This document shows, in pieces, positions 1 to 6,359 of a stretch of 33,459 nucleotides of DNA (its first letter is position 1; each line of letters opens with the position of its first letter). A program made the position numbers and the translations under genes. Below the pieces are notes generated by a model. The model saw only the letters and a program-made list of their open reading frames with translations. It did not search any database and had not been told where the DNA came from. This stretch comes from an uncultured Clostridia bacterium (GTDB lineage Bacteria > Bacillota > Clostridia > Oscillospirales > Ruminococcaceae), in the NCBI GenBank assembly GCA_947389015.1, contig CANDVA010000025.1, positions 1 to 33,459 on the forward strand, given 5' to 3'.

Positions 1-53
1 TGCGTCGACAATACTTGGTGGGCAACTGCCCGGGAAGATAGATAGGTGCCGAC
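1..53 (+). rRNA. rrf: 5S ribosomal RNA, 3' end (partial)
   Basis: The first bases match the conserved 3' third of bacterial 5S rRNA: a TACTTGGTGGGCAACTGCC stretch followed by GGGAAGATAGATAGGTGCCGA. The 5' two thirds lie outside the window. The position directly ahead of a tRNA cluster indicates the end of a 16S-23S-5S operon read toward the right. The exact 3' end is estimated because its pairing partner is not visible. Confidence 0.85.
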
Positions 54-58
54 ATTAT

Positions 59-134
59 GCAGCTTTAGCTCAGTTGGTAGAGCAACTGACTCTTAATCAG
101 TGGGTCCAGGGTTCGAGTCCCTGAAGCTGTACCA
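59..134 (+). tRNA. tRNA-Lys (anticodon CTT)
   Basis: A full cloverleaf is visible. The acceptor stem GCAGCTT pairs with AAGCTGT (one G-U), the D arm is AGCTCAGTTGGTAGAGC, the anticodon stem ACTGA/TCAGT encloses CTCTTAA, the T loop is GTTCGAGTC, and CCA is encoded. The CTT anticodon reads AAG. It lies six bases after the 5S end, so it is probably processed from the rRNA operon transcript. Confidence 0.97.
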
Positions 135-140
135 AGTTTT

Positions 141-171
141 TTAAGGAATGGGAACATGGCCTATTCCTTAA
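141..171 (+). other. Inter-tRNA hairpin
   Basis: TTAAGGAAT (141-149) pairs with ATTCCTTAA (163-171), and three further pairs extend the stem to 12 bp around a seven-base loop. No T-run follows, and tRNA-Glu starts eight bases later, so this is more likely an RNase processing stem in the tRNA precursor than a terminator. Confidence 0.5.
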
Positions 172-178
172 AATTTAT

Positions 179-253
179 GGCCCGTTAGTCAAGCGGTTAA
201 GACGTCGGCCTCTCACGCCGAAAACATGGGTTCGATTCCCGTACGGGTCACCA
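179..253 (+). tRNA. tRNA-Glu (anticodon CTC)
   Basis: Acceptor GGCCCGT pairs with ACGGGTC. The anticodon stem TCGGC/GCCGA encloses CTCTCAC, giving anticodon CTC (reads GAG). The T arm GGGTTCGATTCCC and an encoded CCA are present. The body closely follows the usual bacterial tRNA-Glu, but that is normally TTC; here the first anticodon base is C. Confidence 0.96.
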
Positions 254-276
254 ATTTGCTCATTGTTGAGCTATCT

Positions 277-353
277 GCGCCAATAGCTCAGTTGGTTAGA
301 GCAACCGGCTCATAACCGGTCGGTCCGGGGTTCAAGTCCCTGTTGGCGCACCA
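277..353 (+). tRNA. tRNA-Met (anticodon CAT), elongator type
   Basis: Acceptor GCGCCAA/TTGGCGC is fully paired. The anticodon arm ACCGG-CTCATAA-CCGGT gives CAT, and CCA is encoded. A paired first base and the absence of three consecutive G-C pairs next to the anticodon loop argue against an initiator tRNA. An Ile-decoding lysidine tRNA with a CAT anticodon cannot be fully excluded from sequence alone. Confidence 0.9.
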
Positions 354-397
354 TTATGGGTTTGAGAGGCATAGGCTTTTGCCTTTGTCTCTTTTTT

Positions 398-473
398 AGG
401 GGTATAGTTCAGTTGGTAGAACGACGGTCTCCAAAACCGTATGTCGAGGGTTCAAGTCCTTCTGCCCCTGCCA
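398..473 (+). tRNA. tRNA-Trp (anticodon CCA)
   Basis: Acceptor AGGGGTA pairs with TGCCCCT. The anticodon stem ACGGT/ACCGT encloses CTCCAAA, giving CCA. The T arm GGGTTCAAGTCCT is followed by discriminator G and an encoded CCA. It is the last tRNA of the cluster and is followed directly by a terminator. Confidence 0.96.
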
Positions 474-478
474 TGTTG

Positions 479-528
479 AAAGCTATATTTTTAGTGCAAA
501 TTGCACAAAAATGTAGCTTTTTCTTTTT
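479..528 (+). terminator. Terminator of the rRNA/tRNA operon
   Basis: AAAGCTA pairs with TAGCTTT around an inner GTGCA-AAT-TGCAC hairpin and an A/T-rich middle stem, followed by TTTCTTTTT. Its place five bases after tRNA-Trp fits rho-independent termination of the tRNA cluster. Confidence 0.8.
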
Positions 529-536
529 GCACAATT

Positions 537-647
537 AAACCACGCGTGGTTTGCATTGGCGCTTCAAGCGCCTAATACTAGCTTGCGCCTGAAGGCGCAT
601 TGAAAAGTCCGCATCTTATTCACGAGCAGCCGCTTAAGCGGCTGCTC
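537..647. repeat. Cluster of four consecutive palindromes
   Basis: Four self-complementary units lie in 111 bases: a 16-base perfect palindrome at 537-552 (AAACCACGCGTGGTTT), GGCGCTT-C-AAGCGCC at 558-572, TGCGCC-TGAA-GGCGCA at 584-599, and a 10-bp stem GAGCAGCCGC-TTAA-GCGGCTGCTC at 624-647 followed by TTTTG. The last is terminator-like on the plus strand. No gene explains the others. They lie where the right end of the adjacent IS200/IS605 remnant would be expected, and such ends carry hairpins, but no matching copy is available for comparison. Confidence 0.6.
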
Positions 648-690
648 TTTTGCTTATTGGTTCTTGCGGCCCGTATATGTATGTGATCCG

Positions 691-849
691 GATTATGTTC
701 ACCTTCTTCTGTTCACATAACTGCCGCAGTATTTTCCCTATGTTCGCCTTTATATGCCCATATATTATTTGCATCCTATATTTCGGCGCAAATACTATAT
801 GGTACTTGCAATTCCACTTCGAATGTGATAAACTATGATTGTCATCCAT
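691..849 (-). pseudogene. tnpA: IS200/IS605 transposase TnpA, N-terminal fragment (copy 1)
   Basis: The first 53 codons encode the start of a Y1-type (HUH) single-strand transposase, with the family hallmarks NCKYHIVFAPKYR and KILRQLCEQKKVNII. The enzyme is normally about 130-150 aa; the HUH motif and catalytic Tyr are missing, so this copy cannot be active. Homology stops after codon 53, and the reading frame then runs into unrelated palindromic DNA. The start follows AAAGGAAAAAG. A second copy on the plus strand (18691-18849) is cut at the same codon. Confidence 0.88.
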
Positions 850-986
850 TTGACTTTTTCCTTTGCTTTCTGGATGTGGTCGCCAAACCTACTTCTATTA
901 TAGCACCTGAGGTTTCTTTTTTGTTTTTATCTAAAGATTTTTATTCCACTACTTCAAGCGGTGGTTTTTCCGCTAAAGCTACAATA
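691..986 (-). mobile_element. IS200/IS605-family element remnant, left end plus tnpA start (copy 1)
   Basis: Read on the minus strand, a shared block starts at TATTGT (986), has a decayed hairpin related to CCACCGCTTGAAGCGGTGG, carries a TATAAT-like box and leads into tnpA. The same block recurs at 18553-18849 with few differences. The outer edge abuts the T-run of a terminator hairpin (991-1016). This family inserts as a single strand next to short target words without target duplication, which fits the lack of flanking repeats. Confidence 0.75.
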
Positions 987-1016
987 AAAAGCCCATGTAT
1001 AGGCTTATACATGGGC
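986..1016 (-). terminator. Terminator on the rnf strand
   Basis: An 11-bp perfect stem (GCCCATGTATA at 991-1001 with its complement at 1006-1016, four-base loop) is followed on the minus strand by TTTTTATTG. It is the first strong rho-independent signal after rnfB, about 240 bases beyond its stop codon. Confidence 0.75.
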
Positions 1017-1253
1017 ATATTCTTTCTAATTTTGCTTATGTAGGTTATCGTATGCTTGGAAGTGCGTTTTGAAGTGTCAACGCCAGCTCATTGTTGAGAT
1101 AATCGAGCACATTTTTTAAAACTGTGGGCATTGTATCACCACAAATTCTCGGTGTTCCACCGCTCAGGGATCACAACGTTGTGATCAACATCAGACGGCG
1201 CGCACCTTGTCATAATCATGCGTTAATACAAAAACTCAACTGTCCTATATCAA
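1017..1253 (-). other. Gap after rnfB with micro-ORFs and a perfect palindrome
   Basis: No recognisable gene is present. On the minus strand two short frames follow each other: 1136-1219 (27 codons, MIMTRCAPSDVDHN...) and 1045-1131 (28 codons, MPTVLKNVLDYLNN...), separated by four bases. A weak GGTGAT precedes the second. Neither resembles a family I know, and both may be chance. Within the first lies the 18-base perfect palindrome GATCACAACGTTGTGATC (1169-1186), which has the size and symmetry of a repressor operator. Confidence 0.35.
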
Positions 1254-2063
1254 TTATTGACACTCGGGAAGAATGAGTATGCATTTTCTCGGGCAAGCGA
1301 CCGCGCACGCTCCGCAACCGGTGCACTTCGAGTAGTCGATAGTGGCGTGGTTATCGGAAACGGTGATAGCGCCCTCAGGACACTTCTTCTCGCATATCTT
1401 GCAGCCGATACAGCTGTTCTTGCAGATGTCCTTTGCAACCTTTCCGGAATCCTTGGACGAGCAGCGAACGTCGACTTTCTGCTTCGCGGGGTGGATCACA
1501 ATAAGATGATTCGGACATGCGGCAACGCACTTTCCGCAAGCAACGCACTTCGTGGGATTTACCACTGCAACGCCGTTGATTATCGAGATAGCATTTTCGG
1601 GGCAGACGGCGGCGCAGTCGCCATATCCGTCGCAGCCTGTGCGGCAATTGCTCTTGCCATTGTAGAAGCGCTCTGTAGCCGCGCAGGACGGCGTTCCAAT
1701 GAAAGTGTAGCGCTCCTCGGTCGCGCCTTTGCATCCGTTGCAGCGCACAAACGCGACCTCACGTTCGGAGACAAGCGCCTCCTGACCCATAATCGCGGCG
1801 ATTTTCTCCGCTGCGGCAGCTCCTCCGGGCTTACATTTGTTATTGGGTGCCTCGCCCGCTGCGACTGCCTTTGCATATCCCTCGCAGCCCGAATAGCCGC
1901 ACGCGCCGCAGTTAGCGCTGGGGAGCGCTTCGGCGATCTTCGCTACCGTTTCGTCCGTTTCCACTGCGAGGAACTTCGAGCCGAGCAGCAGCAATCCGCC
2001 CGCCGCTCCGCCAATCACCGCAAAAATAATAATGGGAAGAACATAAGTCATAAATATCTCCAT
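1254..2063 (-). CDS. rnfB: Rnf complex subunit B, polyferredoxin
   Basis: Electron-entry subunit of the Rnf complex; it accepts electrons from reduced ferredoxin at the cytoplasmic face and passes them toward the membrane subunits. The 269-aa protein starts with one membrane anchor (about residues 7-29). A four-Cys cluster follows (C52, C55, C60, C77). Four ferredoxin-type motifs come next: an irregular one at 140-155, then CVACGKC (173), CIGCKIC (218) and CTGCGAC (247), each followed by a CP dipeptide. This rich cluster content matches clostridial RnfB. The ATG shares one base with the rnfA stop (TAATG) and has GGAGGTG seven bases upstream. It is the last gene of the operon; a second in-frame Met at codon 5 is a less likely start. 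Confidence 0.96.
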   Translation of the reverse strand: MEIFMTYVLPIIIFAVIGGAAGGLLLLGSKFLAVETDETVAKIAEALPSANCGACGYSGCEGYAKAVAAGEAPNNKCKPGGAAAAEKIAAIMGQEALVSEREVAFVRCNGCKGATEERYTFIGTPSCAATERFYNGKSNCRTGCDGYGDCAAVCPENAISIINGVAVVNPTKCVACGKCVAACPNHLIVIHPAKQKVDVRCSSKDSGKVAKDICKNSCIGCKICEKKCPEGAITVSDNHATIDYSKCTGCGACAVACPRKCILILPECQ

Positions 2064-2668
2064 TATGCACCTCCGAAAAGTCCGTCAACCAGTCCGCCGA
2101 ATCCGACGAATGATAAGGACACGATAGACGCCGCAACAAGAGTTATCGGCATACCCGCAAACGCCTTGGGAACGTTGCAGCGCTCCAGCCGTCCGCGAAC
2201 TCCCGAGAATATCAGCATAGCGATCATAAAGCCGAGACCCGCGCCAAGCGCGTTTATAATGCTCTCAAGAAAGTTGTAGCCGTTGTCGATATTCAGCAGC
2301 GTAACGCCGAGAACCGCGCAGTTTGTGGTAATAAGCGGCAGATACACGCCCAACGACTTGTACAGCGCGGGAATGTACTTTTTCAACACCATTTCGATCA
2401 TCTGCACGAACAGAGCAATAATGAGAATGAACAGTATTGTGTTCAGGTATTCCAAGTGCATGGGGACGAGGAAGAAGTGATACAGCGGATACGTCGCCGC
2501 GGTCGCGCAGACCATTACCGCCGTAACCGCGCAGCCCATACCGAGCGAACCGCTTGAGGTCTTGGAAACTCCGAGGAACGGGCAGATGCCGAGGAACTTT
2601 GACAATACGAAGTTATCGGTCAGAATACCCGTGAGGAGAATTATCATCATACTTTTAGCAAGATCCAT
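2063..2668 (-). CDS. rnfA: Rnf complex subunit A, membrane protein
   Basis: Integral membrane subunit of the Rnf ion pump, homologous to NqrE. The 201-aa protein has about six hydrophobic segments and the family-specific stretch DNFVLSKFLGICPFLGVSK near residues 18-36, which includes a conserved Cys thought to hold part of an iron-sulfur centre shared with RnfE. A second block, ITTNCAVLGV (about 113-122), mirrors RnfE's ITVNCIILGR, as expected for paralogous subunits of inverted topology. It overlaps both neighbours by one base, so translation is probably coupled. Confidence 0.96.
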   Translation of the reverse strand: MDLAKSMMIILLTGILTDNFVLSKFLGICPFLGVSKTSSGSLGMGCAVTAVMVCATAATYPLYHFFLVPMHLEYLNTILFILIIALFVQMIEMVLKKYIPALYKSLGVYLPLITTNCAVLGVTLLNIDNGYNFLESIINALGAGLGFMIAMLIFSGVRGRLERCNVPKAFAGMPITLVAASIVSLSFVGFGGLVDGLFGGA

Positions 2669-3375
2669 TACTTATTCTCCTCCTTTTTCGTATTTTCAAC
2701 CGTACTTTCGGCTTTTTCAACGCTTATGCAGCTTTCTCTGTTGGGACAAGCCGCGCAGCCCGTTGCCTCGGGAGGCTTGCGGTTGGCGATTTTGTTCACG
2801 AGGGCGATAACGCAGCCCAGCACAAAAAATCCTCCTGCGGGCAGTACGAATATCGTCATGGGCTTTATAGCTTCCTGTGCCGCCTCGGGGATGAGGGGCA
2901 AACCGAACCACGTTCCTGAGCCGAGTATCTCGCGTATCGAGCCTACCGCCAGCAGCGCCAGCGTAAAGCCGATACCCATTCCCGCGCCGTCAAGAGCGGA
3001 CGCGGCTACGTTGTTCTTGGACGCGAACATTTCCGCGCGTCCGAGAATGATACAGTTTACCGTGATAAGTGGCAGATAAATACCCAGCGCGTCATAAACC
3101 GCGGGTACAAACGCCTGCAATATCAGGCTGATGAGCGTTACAAAGCCCGCAATGACCACGATATACGAGGGCAGGCGAACCTGCTTGGGGATAAACTTTT
3201 TCAGCAGCGAGATCGCGACATTGGAACATATAAGTACGAACGTAGCCGCAGCACCCATTCCGATAGCGTTGCTCGCCATGGTGGTTATCGCCAGGGTCGG
3301 GCACATTCCGAGCAGCGTTACCAGCGTCGGATTTTCTTTAACCAATCCCTTGGTAAATTCCTTTAAATAGCTCAC
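2668..3375 (-). CDS. rnfE: Rnf complex subunit E, membrane protein
   Basis: Integral membrane partner of RnfA (NqrD family). The 235 residues contain about six transmembrane helices, the conserved NPTLVTLLGMCPTLAITT block at residues 15-32, and ITVNCIILGRAE near 118. The hydrophilic tail (about 203-235) carries a CAACPNRESC cysteine pair set, which many clostridial RnfE proteins lack and which might bind a metal; this is inference. The start is GTG, overlapping the rnfG stop in GTGA, with GGGAGGTGAGG upstream. Confidence 0.95.
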   Translation of the reverse strand: MSYLKEFTKGLVKENPTLVTLLGMCPTLAITTMASNAIGMGAAATFVLICSNVAISLLKKFIPKQVRLPSYIVVIAGFVTLISLILQAFVPAVYDALGIYLPLITVNCIILGRAEMFASKNNVAASALDGAGMGIGFTLALLAVGSIREILGSGTWFGLPLIPEAAQEAIKPMTIFVLPAGGFFVLGCVIALVNKIANRKPPEATGCAACPNRESCISVEKAESTVENTKKEENK

Positions 3376-3980
3376 TGTGCCTCACCTCCCATTGTTTTAA
3401 ACGCTTTAAGCGCGGTGTTTACCGCTGTCGCAACGCCCCTTGACGAGAACGTAGCCGACGTTACCGCCTGAACTTCTCCGTCCGCAGACGGCGCGGTCTT
3501 GACGATAACCGCCTTGTCCGAAATTCCCTTGAAGTAGTCGAGGAATTTAGGGTCGTTGGTGTTCGTACCCAGACCCGGTGTCTCCTCACCGACGGACACT
3601 ATCGCAACTCCCGCGACCGTTCCGTCCTTAACGCCGACCATAATGTCAAAGCCTTTCTTGTAGCCCTTTACAAGGCACTCGAAAGCCAGACTTCCGTCGC
3701 TCTTTTTTTGGATGATCTTTGCGATATCAAGACCAGCGTCGGTCAGCTTTTTACTAAGCTCGGTCGGTACGTTTTCGTTATTTTCGTTCTTTATTACAAG
3801 CGGAACGATCTCGTAATCGTCTTTTGTGCCTCCGTAGATCGTCGTTACGGCAGCCGCCTGTTTATCCGTGAGGATATTCGTAGTGTCAACGTAGGTGAAG
3901 TTATACACCACTATGATAAGCCCCGAGATTATTGCCGCAATAAGCGCGAGCACATAAACGGGTTTGAGCTTTTCCATCAT
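3372..3980 (-). CDS. rnfG: Rnf complex subunit G, flavoprotein with covalent FMN
   Basis: Extracytoplasmic electron carrier, NqrC family. The 202-aa protein has one N-terminal membrane anchor (residues 8-27), an FMN-binding domain with GEETPGLGT (131-139), and the flavinylation motif TSAT (174-177). Thr177 is the expected attachment site for FMN, which in this family is added by the ApbE flavin transferase; no apbE is visible in the window. The ATG overlaps the rnfD stop (ATGA) and follows AAGGAGGG. A second Met directly follows the first. Confidence 0.95.
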   Translation of the reverse strand: MMEKLKPVYVLALIAAIISGLIIVVYNFTYVDTTNILTDKQAAAVTTIYGGTKDDYEIVPLVIKNENNENVPTELSKKLTDAGLDIAKIIQKKSDGSLAFECLVKGYKKGFDIMVGVKDGTVAGVAIVSVGEETPGLGTNTNDPKFLDYFKGISDKAVIVKTAPSADGEVQAVTSATFSSRGVATAVNTALKAFKTMGGEAQ

Positions 3981-4927
3981 TGCTTACCCTCCTTTTTCGG
4001 CTTGACCGTTCCGAGAGCCTTCGGCGCGGTAAATCTGTCAATAAGAGGAGTAAGGCAGTTCATCACCAGAATGGAGAACGAAACGCCCTCGGGCATTGAC
4101 GCATACTGTCGTATCGCGAATGTGATAAGTCCGCAGCCCACGCCGAATATGATCTTGCCCTTTGTTGTCAGCGGCGTCGTCGCGTAGTCGGTCGCCATAA
4201 AGAACGCGCCCAGAATAAGACCGCCCGACATAAGCTGGTACAGCATAAAGTTAACGTCGCAGCCGCCGTAGAAGAACGACAGCACCGCTACCGTGCCGAT
4301 AAAGCACAAAGGCGTAGCGGGACGTATAAGCCCGATAAACATCAGGTACAGACCGCCAAGCAGCAGCGCCGCGATACATGTCTCTCCCAGACAGCCCGCG
4401 CGGAAGCCGAGGAACATATCCGTCATCGACGGGAGCGTTTCCGCAGCAAGCGGTGTAGCAGACACAGTAGCGTCCACGCCCTCTTTCCACGCGAACGGCG
4501 CGGTCCATTTCGTCATTGCGCCCGCAAACGACATCATAAGCACTATTCTCGCGGTAATAGCGGGGTTGGCGAAGTTCTGACCGATACCTCCGAACAGACA
4601 TTTCACGATAACGATCGCCACAAAGCAGCCGATTATCGCCATATAAACGGGAAGATCAACGGGCAGATTAAACGCCAGCAGCATACCCGTAACGACCGCC
4701 GAAAGATCGGAGATGGTATCCTCACGCTTTGTTATCTTGTTGAAAGCGAACTCAAACAGCACGCATGACGTGCAGCAGATGACCGTGAGCAGCAGAGCCT
4801 TTATGCCGAATATGTACGTTGACATAACGAGCGCGGGGCAAAGCGCGATTATCACGTTCAGCATTATCTTCTGCGTAGTCCACGCGCTGCGAATATGCGG
4901 CGAGGACTCGACAAACAATTTATTCAT
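3977..4927 (-). CDS. rnfD: Rnf complex subunit D, membrane flavoprotein
   Basis: NqrB-family membrane subunit, 316 aa, usual length for the family. It has about eight to ten hydrophobic segments. The motif VSATPL at residues 155-160 corresponds to the S(G/x)AT flavinylation site, with Thr158 as the predicted covalent FMN residue. The N-terminal SSPHIRS motif (8-14) is typical of RnfD. It starts ten bases after the rnfC stop with GAGGTGGGG as ribosome site, and overlaps rnfG by four bases. Confidence 0.96.
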   Translation of the reverse strand: MNKLFVESSPHIRSAWTTQKIMLNVIIALCPALVMSTYIFGIKALLLTVICCTSCVLFEFAFNKITKREDTISDLSAVVTGMLLAFNLPVDLPVYMAIIGCFVAIVIVKCLFGGIGQNFANPAITARIVLMMSFAGAMTKWTAPFAWKEGVDATVSATPLAAETLPSMTDMFLGFRAGCLGETCIAALLLGGLYLMFIGLIRPATPLCFIGTVAVLSFFYGGCDVNFMLYQLMSGGLILGAFFMATDYATTPLTTKGKIIFGVGCGLITFAIRQYASMPEGVSFSILVMNCLTPLIDRFTAPKALGTVKPKKEGKQ

Positions 4928-4937
4928 TTACCCCACC

Positions 4938-6242
4938 TCACTTTCCTTGTTGTTTTGCCTTGCTCTGCCGCAGGAAATCCTTGGCGAGCTGATTTTTCTC
5001 GGCAAGCTGACGTTTCGCCGGGCAGACGAAGCTGCACGCGCCGCAATTCATACAAAGGTTTATCTTAAGTTTTTCAAGAGCCTCGGCATCTCGCGCGTCG
5101 TATGCGCTCTCAAGCTCGGTCGGCATAAGATTGACCGCGCAGGCTCTCACGCACCGTCCGCAGCGAATGCAGGCGCTCTGCTTGCGCTCCTTTGTGCCGC
5201 CGAACAGAAGCACCGCGTTGTTGGTCTTTCCGAGCGGAGTATCGGGATCGAACGCGCACGCGCCCATCATCGGTCCGCCTAGGACTATCCTGTCTGGCTG
5301 ACGGCGCACGTCCGCAAAGCCGACTACCGAATGCAGGAGCGTTCCCACGGGGATAAAGAAGTTCGCGGGGGAGTTCACTACGTCGCCGTCCACGGTGATG
5401 CGGCGCTTGACAAGCGGTACGCCGGTCTTAATGTAGCCGTAAATAAAGCCCGCCGTTGAAACATTCATAACCATACAGCCGACGTCCGAGGGCAGCTTGC
5501 CCTCGCCGACGATACGACCCGTAAGCGTATGCACCAGCACCTTCTCAGCGCCCTGCGGGTACGCGCTCGGCAGACGCTGCACGGAAATATTCGGGTATCG
5601 TATCGCGAGCTTTTCAAGCTTGGCGATAGCCTGCGGCTTGTCTGCCTCGATACCGATTATCGCCTTAGGTATCTCAAGCTTAGTCATTACAAGGTCAATA
5701 CCCGCGAGAACGTTGTCGGAATTTTCGATAAGCTCTCGGTAGTCGCTCGTGATGTATGGTTCACACTCCGCGCCGTTCAGCAGCAGATAGTCTATCTTGA
5801 CCTTGCTGCGGTCATACGCGAGCTTTACGTGCGTCGGAAAACCCGCGCCGCCCAAGCCCACAGCTCCGCTCTCTCGCACTGCTTTGATAAACTCCTCGCG
5901 CGTGTCTGCCTTAGGCGGCTTGATGTCGGGAGACATCTCATTCTTGTTGTCGTTCGCGATAACGACCGTCTTGCACAGCCGCCCTCCGACGTTCATAACG
6001 TCCTTGATCTCCTTAACGACGCCGCTGACCGACGCGTGAACGGGTGCGGACATAAACGCCTCCGTATCGCCGATCTTCTGTCCGATCTTAACGTTGTCAC
6101 CCACCGCCACACATGGCTCGCAGGGCGCGCCTATATGCTGAAGCATACTTATTGCCACTATCTCGGGCATGGGTATCTTTCTCGTCAATTGCTCCGCAGA
6201 GCCGCTGAAATGCGGCAGTCTGACGGAATGCAGTTTACTCAA
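4938..6242 (-). CDS. rnfC: Rnf complex subunit C, NADH/FMN and iron-sulfur subunit
   Basis: Peripheral subunit where NAD+ is reduced; related to the NuoF domain of complex I. The 434-aa protein has a biotinyl/lipoyl-like N-terminal barrel (about 40-90), the flavin/NADH fold with GLGGAGFPTHVK (about 128-139) and NGAECEPY, an SLBB region, and two [4Fe-4S] motifs, CIRCGRCVRAC (358-368) and CMNCGACSFVC (397-407). It is the first gene of rnfCDGEAB, the order known from Acetobacterium and Clostridium. The start is TTG with AGGATTGGTGA just upstream; no ATG lies nearby in frame. Confidence 0.96.
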   Translation of the reverse strand: MSKLHSVRLPHFSGSAEQLTRKIPMPEIVAISMLQHIGAPCEPCVAVGDNVKIGQKIGDTEAFMSAPVHASVSGVVKEIKDVMNVGGRLCKTVVIANDNKNEMSPDIKPPKADTREEFIKAVRESGAVGLGGAGFPTHVKLAYDRSKVKIDYLLLNGAECEPYITSDYRELIENSDNVLAGIDLVMTKLEIPKAIIGIEADKPQAIAKLEKLAIRYPNISVQRLPSAYPQGAEKVLVHTLTGRIVGEGKLPSDVGCMVMNVSTAGFIYGYIKTGVPLVKRRITVDGDVVNSPANFFIPVGTLLHSVVGFADVRRQPDRIVLGGPMMGACAFDPDTPLGKTNNAVLLFGGTKERKQSACIRCGRCVRACAVNLMPTELESAYDARDAEALEKLKINLCMNCGACSFVCPAKRQLAEKNQLAKDFLRQSKAKQQGK

Positions 6243-6268
6243 AATTCACCAATCCTTTCTCATAGTTG

Positions 6269-6296
6269 ATTATAGTTAATTTTTTCACACTCTCAA
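6269..6296 (-). promoter_or_regulatory. Promoter of the rnf operon
   Basis: On the minus strand TTGAGA (6296-6291) and TATAAT (6274-6269) are spaced by 16 bases. Transcription would begin near 6262, giving a 20-base leader before the rnfC TTG. This separates rnf from the upstream gene on the same strand, which ends at 6360. No riboswitch fits in so short a leader. Confidence 0.75.
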
Positions 6297-6359
6297 TAAC
6301 AGTCTTAAACCGCCGTTCGGCCAGGCACGAGCGACGGTTTATTACTCAATTATATGATA

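Noticed and set aside
1045-1219. Two overlapping micro-ORFs after rnfB as real small proteins
   Set aside because: Ribosome sites are weak, lengths are under 30 codons and no family is recognised; kept only as part of the intergenic description.
1257-2279. Long open frame on the plus strand opposite rnfB/rnfA
   Set aside because: It is antisense to two clearly recognisable Rnf genes, has no family resemblance, and results from codon bias of the G/C-rich coding strand.
6305-6345. Hairpin after the GHKL gene as its terminator
   Set aside because: A 9-bp stem exists (AAACCGTCG with CGGCGGTTT on the minus strand), but the loop is long and no T-run follows on that strand; it was not called.
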